This document shows, in pieces, positions 34,641 through 42,575 of a stretch of DNA of 64,000 nt. The notes under the pieces are model-generated. The model was not told where the DNA came from and did not search any database. It worked only from the letters and a program-made list of their open reading frames with translations. The stretch's first letter is position 1. Each line of letters begins with the position of its first letter. The stretch is from CAYHVK01 sp964360255 (GTDB taxonomy: Bacteria > Bdellovibrionota > Bdellovibrionia > Bdellovibrionales > UBA1609). The stretch lies in contig CAYHVK010000007.1 in the NCBI GenBank assembly GCA_964360255.1, forward strand, positions 1-64,000. Reading direction: 5' to 3'. Position numbers and translations under genes: made by a program.

Positions 34641-36737
34641 CTACCACTTACGTGGGCCTGCTGCGCGATCTTCTTTTTGATCTTGGCCCATTTTCTTTAA
34701 AACATCGGCATAACAATCGGCCGTTGCCGCGTCCATCATTGGCGGAATCGGTTTCGTTACTGTATCAAACTTGCCTGGCTCGCCGACGCGCGCCACTTGT
34801 GACACCTGGCTGTAACCATAACCTAAGTTTTTAAGTGTAGCGATCGCTTGCTGGCGCTCAGATTCTCCACGTGGCATACGCAAATCATTTTTAAATGTCG
34901 GAAGCGGAAGTGAAGCCACCACTGGCCCTTGGCCTTTCGCTACGGCTGCATTAACCATAGCAAGGATTGTAGAGGCGTAACCATCTGACTCGCTCATCTC
35001 TTTCAACTCAGCTTTTTGCGTGTAAGCTTCAATCGCGTAAGCGTAGCGGCCTTTCGGCGGTGGCGTTACATTACGGAACTTCGCTGTTGGCTTCCCATAG
35101 TAATCAAGAATTTCCTCTTGGTAATCAGGTCCGCCCGGTTGCTCACAAACTTCTGGGGCTTGCGTTGATGGGTAAGCCGCAGCACCGTTTGCTTTTTCTG
35201 CGCGCCGAAACTCTTTAAATGTCTGAGCAATGTAGGCACGAGCTTTAGTTCTAAGTGAAGAAACTGATTGCCCTAAGTACTGCGATGCAGATTCTTCTTG
35301 AATCCACTGTTGCGCAGACGGAAGTTTCATTCCACGCACGAGGCAAGCCGCACCTAAGAGACGGTACTTCGGCTGATAAGCCACACCGTCAGAAACCGGC
35401 ACGTGAATAAAGACAAAGCGTGATTTCGCGCCTTGGTTATTCATGACCTCTCTCAACTCGTTCACACGACGTGCAGCATTTTGCAATTCATTGTTCGCTC
35501 GAGATTTTGCGGCACTGGCTTGATACTCTAAATTTTTTGATTGATCGTTGGCCTTTGTGGGGAATGGAAAATCGGGCTCAAGAGAGCTGTAATTTGCATA
35601 TGGCTTGTTACGTGATTGTGAAAGATTTTGGCTTGGATAATTATTTTGGCTTCCATAATTGCCTTGATAGTTATTCGACTGAGCCGGCGCAGGAGGACCA
35701 TAAGAGCTCGTGCTCCATCCACCATTATTACCATTACCACGGTAAACCGTTACTTGACCGCCATTGCTCGTACGCTCAACAGAAGCTTGGTACTGCTGTT
35801 CTTCGCGGCGCAGGCGATCTTCTTCGACTTTGATGCGAGCCTCGTCGGCCTCCCATGCACGAAGATCAATTTGATATTGAGCATCGATAGCATGCTTTCT
35901 TGAAGCATTACGCTGACGAACACCAAGCATACGCTGATCGTGTTCGGCGCGAGCCGCGGCCTCTTCTTTATTGATTCTTTCAAGCTCAATACGATTCGCT
36001 TCTAGTTGGTTTTTAAGTTGAAATTCGATATTACGAACTTTATTTTCATACTGGCTCTTTAACTGCGCGATGTAACTATCAAAGCCACGATCAGTTTCTG
36101 ACTTCGGCTTTACGAAATTTCCCATATAATAAGCAAGATCGTTGCAAACGAATGATCCGCCTTTATAGCTGATACTCACTTTGCGGCGAATTTCAGGGGC
36201 AACTCCGCAGTACATGTCTTGAACCGGAAAGTTAAAACCGATTTCATCACTTAGACCGGGGAAGTTTGAATAGCGACCTGAACCGCGAATATCAGCTATA
36301 CGTGAAGCCTCACTATCTGCACCCGTTTCAACCATCACACCTTTTGTGCTGCCTTGACCGATACCGATAATCAAATCAGGAGTTTGAATCGAGCGGATCT
36401 TTTGAATTAAATCTTCTGAAGAACGACTGTAAATCACATCAAGATCAACTGTGTCGACCAACAGATTGTTATAGCGATAATCACTTTTTGAAAGCTCACG
36501 AATAGATTCTGCTACCATCATAGCCATGTTCGTTTCGCCTTTACCAAAAGGACGGAACGCCGAAACTAAAACTCTCAATTTTGGAAGTGGTTTCGGCGTC
36601 AGAGCGGCCGCACCAGAGACTGGAAGTGGAGCACCATTCAAAGCATACTGAAGCTGCGGCTTTTGAGGGCCTTGAGCCATCGCACTGCTAGTCATTGATA
36701 GAACAAGTAATGAGCGAACAAATGCTTTTACTGACAT
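34641..36737 (-). CDS. Exported C15 (pyroglutamyl peptidase)-like protein with large insertion
   Basis: Signal peptide from the ATG at 36737 (AAGGTGG upstream), cleavage near SAMA. Residues about 53-205 read like pyroglutamyl peptidase I: 'RVLVSAFRPFGKGETNMA', 'DLIIGIGQG', then a Glu at 137 and Cys198 in KGGSFVCNDLAYYM. The Glu-Cys spacing of 61 matches the family (about 63). The expected His motif appears as RFVFIHVPVSDG with His445, 247 residues after the Cys instead of about 24. Between them lie a charged coiled coil (about 215-325), a Gln/Asn/Gly/Ser/Tyr-rich linker (about 325-400) and a second helix. The C-terminal 240 residues are unassigned. Downstream of, and co-directional with, the duplicated exported cassette. 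Confidence 0.65.
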   Translation of the reverse strand: MSVKAFVRSLLVLSMTSSAMAQGPQKPQLQYALNGAPLPVSGAAALTPKPLPKLRVLVSAFRPFGKGETNMAMMVAESIRELSKSDYRYNNLLVDTVDLDVIYSRSSEDLIQKIRSIQTPDLIIGIGQGSTKGVMVETGADSEASRIADIRGSGRYSNFPGLSDEIGFNFPVQDMYCGVAPEIRRKVSISYKGGSFVCNDLAYYMGNFVKPKSETDRGFDSYIAQLKSQYENKVRNIEFQLKNQLEANRIELERINKEEAAARAEHDQRMLGVRQRNASRKHAIDAQYQIDLRAWEADEARIKVEEDRLRREEQQYQASVERTSNGGQVTVYRGNGNNGGWSTSSYGPPAPAQSNNYQGNYGSQNNYPSQNLSQSRNKPYANYSSLEPDFPFPTKANDQSKNLEYQASAAKSRANNELQNAARRVNELREVMNNQGAKSRFVFIHVPVSDGVAYQPKYRLLGAACLVRGMKLPSAQQWIQEESASQYLGQSVSSLRTKARAYIAQTFKEFRRAEKANGAAAYPSTQAPEVCEQPGGPDYQEEILDYYGKPTAKFRNVTPPPKGRYAYAIEAYTQKAELKEMSESDGYASTILAMVNAAVAKGQGPVVASLPLPTFKNDLRMPRGESERQQAIATLKNLGYGYSQVSQVARVGEPGKFDTVTKPIPPMMDAATADCYADVLKKMGQDQKEDRAAGPRKW

Positions 36738-36831
36738 AAAAAATCCACCTTTTCTGATCTCTATATTTGAGGTCATTATAGTGGGGTGAATTTTTTTTAA
36801 AAGACGGCTTGTAAAGAAGATTGGAATGTAA

Positions 36832-36866
36832 AATGAGTCGACACTTTATATCAGTACCGACTCATT
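36832..36866 (-). terminator. Hairpin after the exported-protein cassette
   Basis: AATGAGTCG (36832-36840) and CGACTCATT (36858-36866) form a perfect nine-base-pair stem with a 17-base loop. Read on the minus strand it follows the last gene of the cassette and runs into TTTTA. A plausible terminator separating the cassette from the C15-like gene. Confidence 0.5.
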
Positions 36867-36906
36867 AAAAAATGCTAAATTTAAGTAATATTAGGCACTT
36901 ACGTGC

Positions 36907-37752
36907 TTAATATTCTTTGCTCTTACCGCTCTTAACATCGAGAGCATTTTGCTTATAAACTGCATCTCTTTGCAAAGTTGTGAGCTTTAAACGCATAAAA
37001 CGTACCTGCTGCATCAACTGTTGTGGGTACTGCTGAACCGGTGATGCTTCAACTTGGTTTAAAGCTGATTCGATACCCGTGATTTCTTCAGCAAAAGCGA
37101 CTTTTAATAAGTTGTTCGGATTGATGGCCGTGTTCAACCACTGCTGAAGACCGATCATCAAGAACTTGTGCGAAGTGGGCATATCTAAAACTGCTGAGTT
37201 CCACTTCGTTAAATATGGCAAGCGCATGTTGGCGTAAGACATAAGTGGCAAGTTTGTTAAATCTTGTTGAACGATCGCTAAACGGTCGTCACTGTAATAG
37301 CGAAGAGCCATATCGATTGAATCTTCAAGAATCATAACGATTAAACCTAGGCTCTTAGGTACTTTCAAAACTTCGGCAGCTGGATTCAATTGACCATTCC
37401 AGTGAGGCACACCGACCGTTAACTCAAGCGCTTGGTTTAAAGCCTGGCGTAAAACTAACTCTTGGCGCTTCTTATCTTTAAAAGATTCAACGACAACTCG
37501 GCGAATCGCTTGAAGATAAATATCAACTTTATCTTCTGGCGTTACACCTCGAGCTTGATCTTTAGCCGCCATAAGCCAATTGCGAGCATTATCAGCGTAT
37601 GCGAGGAGCGTTTGACGCTCTTCAACTGAAAGACGTTGGCGACCCGTACCGTCCGTAAACGGATTCATCGGCTGTTGCGGCACCGGCGTTTGCGAAGAAG
37701 CAGCGCCTGCGAATAGAACTATACTTAATGCGACTAGAATTGATTTTTTCAC
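36907..37752 (-). CDS. Exported helical protein B' (paralogue of the gene at 39749)
   Basis: 281 aa, no family recognised. Signal peptide (MKKSILVALSIVLFAGAASS). The mature protein is helical and opens with NPFTDGTGRQRLS. Shared blocks with the protein at 39749-40642 run end to end: NPFTxGTGRxRLSxEER, YADNA, RQEL..LNQALELTVG, LEDS, YSDDRxAI, KWNS and LNTxINxNNLLKxxFAEE. Function unknown. Last gene of the five-gene run; spacing to the previous gene is 15 bases, so they are almost surely co-transcribed. Confidence 0.75.
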   Translation of the reverse strand: MKKSILVALSIVLFAGAASSQTPVPQQPMNPFTDGTGRQRLSVEERQTLLAYADNARNWLMAAKDQARGVTPEDKVDIYLQAIRRVVVESFKDKKRQELVLRQALNQALELTVGVPHWNGQLNPAAEVLKVPKSLGLIVMILEDSIDMALRYYSDDRLAIVQQDLTNLPLMSYANMRLPYLTKWNSAVLDMPTSHKFLMIGLQQWLNTAINPNNLLKVAFAEEITGIESALNQVEASPVQQYPQQLMQQVRFMRLKLTTLQRDAVYKQNALDVKSGKSKEY

Positions 37753-37767
37753 AAATTCTCCTTCTTC

Positions 37768-38763
37768 TTATTTTCTTTTAACTTCATTACGTAAGTAAGC
37801 ACACTCAAGATCGCCAGCTTGCATACGGACAACCATAAGCTTATCGAGACGAAGTGATTTACCGCTTCCGCTTACAAATGGAAGAGCAAACATCGAAATT
37901 TCGCTATCTAAAGAAATACCTGCGGCCGTCATTGAATCGAGTTGTTTACGTTTCATGATCATCATACCTGGAATGAGCTCAGTGCCTTTGTACTCACCGT
38001 TATAAACGATTTGTTCTGGCGCTTGATCACGCTTAGCCACAGGGTTATGCCAAGTTTTGATATTGAGAGATTCAAGAATCATGTTCGTTGCTAATATGTT
38101 CCAGTCCTGTGAAGTACCAGCTGAGCTTAAGATCAATTCAGTTTTTGAATCGAGCTTCTTTTTACCTTCAACAGCCACATTAGCACCCGCGCGAGCGCGT
38201 GAACCTTGGTAGCGACCAGAAGCCACTGAAGAGAAATCTCCCCAAGCTTTGCCCTTTCCACGATATTCAAATGCCGGGATAATTGAGCACGGAACGTTTG
38301 TTCCGATCTTGGCCGCGAAATCTGTCCAAGTGAAGCGAAGGCTTAATTTGCCATCAGCTTTTAATGAAGTAACGGCGTAAGTAGCCGTTTGTTTTTCGTC
38401 TGTTGCGATCTGGTTGTATTTATCTTGGTAAAGATTCACCCAAGCTTGAGTTGAGCCGTCAACGTCTTCAATTCTGTAAAGAGAAACGAAGTTCGCCTTC
38501 CAGATAATTGCAGCGTAGTAAGAAGCAAAGCCATTTTCTACGACCTCTTTAATATAAAGTTGGTGTCCACCCTTGCTATCTGTGTAAAAGCCCGGAACGA
38601 TGGATTGTGAACGCACAACCTTCGCATCGGCTTCAGCAGCAGCGGCGGCAGCAGCCTGAGCGGCAGCCTTCTCTTCTTTTTTATCACCGGCATGACCAGC
38701 ACAAGGAAGTGCTAGAGTTGCAGCTAATAAAATCTGGACCATCTTTTCATTTAAAAATTTCAT
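37768..38763 (-). CDS. Exported beta-rich protein A' (paralogue of the gene at 40654)
   Basis: 331 aa, no family recognised. Signal peptide then an Ala-rich spacer (about 30-45). The mature part begins with 'IVPGFYTDSKGGHQLYIKEV', patterned like a beta-sandwich or lipocalin-type strand meander, and ends with the diagnostic block MKRKQLDSMTAAGISL shared with the protein at 40654-41481. Only two Cys in the mature part (about 162 and 320), compatible with one disulphide. Ribosome-binding GAGGAG lies just before the ATG. Confidence 0.72.
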   Translation of the reverse strand: MKFLNEKMVQILLAATLALPCAGHAGDKKEEKAAAQAAAAAAAEADAKVVRSQSIVPGFYTDSKGGHQLYIKEVVENGFASYYAAIIWKANFVSLYRIEDVDGSTQAWVNLYQDKYNQIATDEKQTATYAVTSLKADGKLSLRFTWTDFAAKIGTNVPCSIIPAFEYRGKGKAWGDFSSVASGRYQGSRARAGANVAVEGKKKLDSKTELILSSAGTSQDWNILATNMILESLNIKTWHNPVAKRDQAPEQIVYNGEYKGTELIPGMMIMKRKQLDSMTAAGISLDSEISMFALPFVSGSGKSLRLDKLMVVRMQAGDLECAYLRNEVKRK

Positions 38764-38808
38764 AAAAAATCTCCTCGTTAATACCCTGAACTTTTAGTTA
38801 AAGGAGCA

Positions 38809-38832
38809 CTCTCGGGCCCTAAGGGCCGAGAG
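38809..38832 (-). terminator. Strong hairpin between genes C and A'
   Basis: CTCTCGGGCCCT (38809-38820) pairs with AGGGCCGAGAG (38822-38832) with one bulged G. It lies in the 86-base gap between two co-directional cassette genes. No clear U-run follows on the minus strand, so it may partially terminate or protect the upstream transcript, making the distal pair less or separately expressed. Confidence 0.5.
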
Positions 38833-38849
38833 CACATCATTTTTTGGGA

Positions 38850-39725
38850 TTACCAGCGACGGCAACGGCCTGCACCGTAAACATCGGCTGACGCTTCAGA
38901 TAAGTTATAAGCTGAATCATTTACTGCTACGCGAACTGAACCGTAATAACTTGCGTTACCTTGGTTGAAAGCGCGGAGTTGTAAACCAGTTTCATAAAAT
39001 TTCGCGATAGCGCATGGGATCTGACTAGCAAAAATATTGTTATTCAAATCGTTAGCTGTGTTGATAGCGATAACTTCAGCAGCAGCTAAGTAAACTGCAG
39101 CGTGGCCCACTGGACGGTATTCTTGTCCAACGTTAGTAGTTAATTTATCAACTACTGTATCAACTTGGTTCTGTGCGAACTCAAGAGCTTCACGCTCCAT
39201 ACGCTCTACGAAACCTTCGTCACAATAACCACCACAACGTCCATAGCGATATGGAACGTAGTAATCACGGTCGAATTTATACGCGAGATCGATCACGTTA
39301 CGAGTCAAGCTCTCAAGAGCGTGAAGCGCACCAAGATCAGTAGCACGGGCTTGAAGCTTACGGCTTACAAGAAGCGCGCGATCAGAAGCCAATTTCACAA
39401 ACGGAGATTGACGAGCGCTGAACGAACGACTTGTGCTAACACGATAAAGACCTGATTGAAGGGCTTTAAAAGCTGCAACGTTGTTACCGGCGTAAAGGTG
39501 ATTACGGAACACAGCCAAAGCAGAGTGTAAAACTCCAACTTGGTTTTGGCACCAGTTCATAACTACGTCGTATTGATCAGCAGCAGAACCTCTTGAAGAG
39601 ACTGTACCAGCAACGCGGCCGTAATTAGTTTCTAGACCATCCATATAACGGTCTTCTTCGTTTCTTACTTGTGCGAAGCTTGTCGTCGAGATGAGGACAG
39701 CTAGCGCGATTAACTTGAAATTCAT
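38850..39725 (-). CDS. Exported helical protein C (middle of the duplicated cassette)
   Basis: 291 aa, no family recognised. Signal peptide (MNFKLIALAVLISTTSFA). The mature protein is strongly helical with a Tyr/Arg/Gly/Cys-rich loop near the centre (DYYVPYRYGRCGGYCDEGF) and a final Cys in GAGRCRRW, so disulphides are likely. It has no obvious paralogue in the window, although its helical repeats faintly recall B and B'. It sits between the A-B and A'-B' pairs. GGAGG precedes its ATG. Confidence 0.72.
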   Translation of the reverse strand: MNFKLIALAVLISTTSFAQVRNEEDRYMDGLETNYGRVAGTVSSRGSAADQYDVVMNWCQNQVGVLHSALAVFRNHLYAGNNVAAFKALQSGLYRVSTSRSFSARQSPFVKLASDRALLVSRKLQARATDLGALHALESLTRNVIDLAYKFDRDYYVPYRYGRCGGYCDEGFVERMEREALEFAQNQVDTVVDKLTTNVGQEYRPVGHAAVYLAAAEVIAINTANDLNNNIFASQIPCAIAKFYETGLQLRAFNQGNASYYGSVRVAVNDSAYNLSEASADVYGAGRCRRW

Positions 39726-39748
39726 TATTTCCTCCTATTAATTAGTTT

Positions 39749-40642
39749 TTAATATTTCAAAGTTCTAGTTCTAAAAGTTCCGCTTAACTGACTTAGTTTC
39801 GAGTTCGTATCGCGAACGATGATACGAGTTTCGTTACGAAGTACACGAACTCCACGCAAAACTTGTGAAAGCGGCTGGTTTTGGCCAGAAAGGCTTTCGA
39901 TTTTGTTAAGCATGTCATCAGCACGGATCAACTCTTCAGCAAACGTCTTCTTAAGAAGGTTGTTGGCGTTGATTGAAGTATTCAAGAAATGCTGAAGAGC
40001 CATTTTTTGAAAATCAAACGAAACTTCTTGTTCGATGATTGATGAGTTCCACTTCTGTGCAAGTGTCAAACGAGCGATCGCAGTTTCCATAACTGGAAGA
40101 AGCGAAATGCTGCCTGATTGAATTGCAATGCGGTCATCAGAGTAAAGTTGCATAGCAAGTCTCATTGAGTCCTCTAATACAACAGTCATTAATTCTTGGT
40201 TTACTGTTCCGTGGAGAAGACCACCGAAAGATTGACCACCAGCATTTGGCAAACCAACTGTAAGCTCAAGAGCTTGGTTAAGTACGTGTCTCATCATAAG
40301 TTCTTGACGAGCTTTTTGTGCAAAAGACTGAGCAATCACCTTCTGGATAACACCAGCGTAAATCGAATTCGCTTCACGGAAGTCTTTACCGCTCGCTTCT
40401 TCTAAAGCTGAACGGATTAAGCTATATGCATTGTCAGCATATTGAAGAAGCGATGAACGCTCTTCTGGTGACAAACGAAGACGGCCTGTGCCTTCTGTGA
40501 ATGGGTTAACGCCATCTGCTTTAGGCAAAGAGCCTTGTTGTACGCCAGTGCCTTCTGAGAAAGCTCCTGTATTTGCGAACACGGCTTGACCTAACATGAC
40601 ACCTGCAACAACAACACTGATTTTTTTCATTTGTTTTTTCAT
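39749..40642 (-). CDS. Exported helical protein B
   Basis: 297 aa, no family recognised. Signal peptide (cleavage after AVFA). The mature N-terminus carries two copies of a short element, GAFSEGTGVQ and NPFTEGTGRL, the second of which is shared with B'. Nearly all conserved blocks listed for B' are found here in the same order. Helical throughout with no Cys. It follows gene A by 11 bases, so the two are co-transcribed. Confidence 0.75.
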   Translation of the reverse strand: MKKQMKKISVVVAGVMLGQAVFANTGAFSEGTGVQQGSLPKADGVNPFTEGTGRLRLSPEERSSLLQYADNAYSLIRSALEEASGKDFREANSIYAGVIQKVIAQSFAQKARQELMMRHVLNQALELTVGLPNAGGQSFGGLLHGTVNQELMTVVLEDSMRLAMQLYSDDRIAIQSGSISLLPVMETAIARLTLAQKWNSSIIEQEVSFDFQKMALQHFLNTSINANNLLKKTFAEELIRADDMLNKIESLSGQNQPLSQVLRGVRVLRNETRIIVRDTNSKLSQLSGTFRTRTLKY

Positions 40643-40653
40643 GTTATTCGTCC

Positions 40654-41481
40654 TTATTTAATGTTTGAGCTTGAGCCCAAGCAGCTGTTTGATTGAAGTT
40701 GTACGAAGCGTAGAACTGGCTTTTTGCTGCTAGAGCGCATCGCCACTAATACTGCATCTGAGTGACGAGAAAGTGCGAAACCTGATGCTTGCATGCTATC
40801 AAGTTGGCGTTTTCTCATAAGACCTATACCGGCGATTTGTTCACGAACTAGGTAATTACCTGACCATGAACGTCTGAAATCATCGCCACCAACGATGTTA
40901 AGAGCGTACTCTCTCATCGGGCCTGTATAAGTCATAACTAGATCTATCTCTGCATCTTTGTTCACTTTTAATTTTTGAACTTGGATATCAGCAAGGCTCA
41001 CCCATTTATCATCAGCGCCTTTATCTAATTTAAGACGAAGTGATTGTGGGCAACCGCTGCTGGCACCATGGTTAGTTGCAGTTAATACAAGCACCGGCCC
41101 ATCAAAATTGATAGTTTGTGCTGCGTATGAAGGTTGTGACTGATCGTTTGTTTTCAAAACGTGTTGAGCGCCCATACTGATTTGTGTGAACGCGAGCGTT
41201 GCACCATCAACTGGATCAACTTTAAAGAGAGCTGTTTTCGCAGATCCTACAGTCATAAGAGCGTAGAAGTTGACTGCGTAACGAGAGAGTTCTTTCTTAA
41301 TGATAACTCTTACGTCGCTATTTTCTGCGCGGTATGTACCTTCAGTAATGCCGGCTAATTCAGCCGAGCGATACTGTTCGGCTTGAGCCACAACAGAAGA
41401 GTTTGGCTGAGCAAGTGCCGCCAAAGGTGAGATCATCACAGCCGCAACAAGTGCGTGTGACAAGAGAGTTCGTTTCAACAT
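40654..41481 (-). CDS. Exported beta-rich protein A (first gene of the cassette)
   Basis: 275 aa from the ATG at 41481, chosen for TGGAGG just upstream and for the signal peptide (MLKRTLLSHALVAAVMI, cleavage near AALA); a longer frame to 41571 has no export logic. The mature part opens with 'AGITEGTYRAENSDVRVIIKKEL' and ends with LMRKRQLDSMQASGFAL, the block shared with A'. Two Cys (in SSGCPQ and NSCLGS). Function unknown. Confidence 0.72.
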   Translation of the reverse strand: MLKRTLLSHALVAAVMISPLAALAQPNSSVVAQAEQYRSAELAGITEGTYRAENSDVRVIIKKELSRYAVNFYALMTVGSAKTALFKVDPVDGATLAFTQISMGAQHVLKTNDQSQPSYAAQTINFDGPVLVLTATNHGASSGCPQSLRLKLDKGADDKWVSLADIQVQKLKVNKDAEIDLVMTYTGPMREYALNIVGGDDFRRSWSGNYLVREQIAGIGLMRKRQLDSMQASGFALSRHSDAVLVAMRSSSKKPVLRFVQLQSNSCLGSSSNIK

Positions 41482-41667
41482 GGATTGCCTCCAGTAAATT
41501 TGGCTCAAAATCACCCGCGAGAAACATTCCCACAAACAAAAGAGCCGTTTAATATCTTTCAAGAGACGCAATATAACTATTTGAAAAAATTTTTTCGTGT
41601 GTAACGTTTACCCGCGCCTTTAGTTACATGGCTGGTGACGGTTTTTGTTTCAAATGTGTCAACCACT

Positions 41668-41682
41668 TGTACATTCTGTACA
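41668..41682. promoter_or_regulatory. TGTACA direct/palindromic pair upstream of the cassette
   Basis: TGTACATTCTGTACA, two copies of the palindrome TGTACA separated by TTC, lies about 190 bases upstream of gene A in the 260-base gap that otherwise shows no gene. A possible operator. It could instead be chance. Confidence 0.35.
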
Positions 41683-41726
41683 TTTAGTGAAACGAAAATA
41701 AAGTTTCTGTCTTTTTCAACTGAGTA

Positions 41727-41747
41727 CCTTAACCAAGAAGGTTAAGG
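41727..41747 (-). terminator. Hairpin at the DUF429 stop codon
   Basis: CCTTAACC (41727-41734) pairs perfectly with GGTTAAGG (41740-41747) across a five-base loop. It includes the stop codon of the minus-strand DUF429 gene. No T-run follows, so termination is uncertain. Confidence 0.45.
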
Positions 41748-42566
41748 CTTAAGTCCGACGATCCAGCCTTCTTTGGCCTTGTCGGGGATGTCAGAAGTCG
41801 ATGTGAGATCATCGCATTCTTGCAAATAATAAGCACCAAGCGCGAGGGCTGCGGCATCGGCGTAGTTTGGATTTTTCTCAATGAGAGTGCGAGTGGATTC
41901 ACTCACCGCGATTTCAATACCTAATTTCTTCTCGGCGGCTTCGATCAATTCTTTTGGCTTACGAGATTTCATTCCGAAAATTTTCTTCCAGATAAGAGAG
42001 GGATATCCCTCGAAGATGGTCGGAAAAACAAGACTTAAACGCTCTGTGGGCCAAAGGTGAAACCATTTGTTTTTAGAACCCAGTTCTTTCCAGATTCTGA
42101 AGGTTCCGCAGCCGACGTTTTTTTGATACGGGCGCAGAGCGAAAACTGAATTGGCTTTGGCTAAGTGTTCACACTGCCGGCGCGGATGATCGTTTTCTTC
42201 TCGGCCATCAAGAAACTGTTTGAAGAATTCGTAGGCCACTTCACGGCCATGAGCACGGCCTTCATGTTTATAAACATTGGCTTGGTGAAAAAGATCAAAA
42301 AGCGTATCACCTTTAGGAAAAACTTCTTCAGGTAACCCCAGAACACAATCCACGATGATAGCTAATTCACCTGAACGAGTGAGCTCTAGATTTTCATTTT
42401 CTACAAAACTGTCGATGGATTCTTTTGTAAGCCCTTTTAGTGAACTCACGCTAAGAAGAAGCTGGCGACCAGCAGGTGTAACAATAGCCGCCGGTAAAGG
42501 CTTTGGCTTTCCACTTTTATTGGCGGCACCGGCTTGGTCGATACCCACGAAAACTGTAAAACGCAT
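41742..42566 (-). CDS. DUF429 family protein
   Basis: 274 aa, predicted RNase H-like fold. Seen: VGIDQAG near the N-terminus, IIVDCVLGLPEEVF in the middle, and YADAAALALGAYYL at the end, the acidic-residue positions typical of DUF429. Function unknown; such proteins are possible nucleases. It begins 9 bases after kup and is probably co-transcribed. Confidence 0.78.
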   Translation of the reverse strand: MRFTVFVGIDQAGAANKSGKPKPLPAAIVTPAGRQLLLSVSSLKGLTKESIDSFVENENLELTRSGELAIIVDCVLGLPEEVFPKGDTLFDLFHQANVYKHEGRAHGREVAYEFFKQFLDGREENDHPRRQCEHLAKANSVFALRPYQKNVGCGTFRIWKELGSKNKWFHLWPTERLSLVFPTIFEGYPSLIWKKIFGMKSRKPKELIEAAEKKLGIEIAVSESTRTLIEKNPNYADAAALALGAYYLQECDDLTSTSDIPDKAKEGWIVGLKP

Positions 42567-42575
42567 AGAGTCTCT

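Noticed and set aside
35471..35989. Several open frames on both strands within the C15-like gene
   Set aside because: They come from the Gln/Asn/Gly-rich linker and coiled coil of the real gene, whose composition leaves other frames open.
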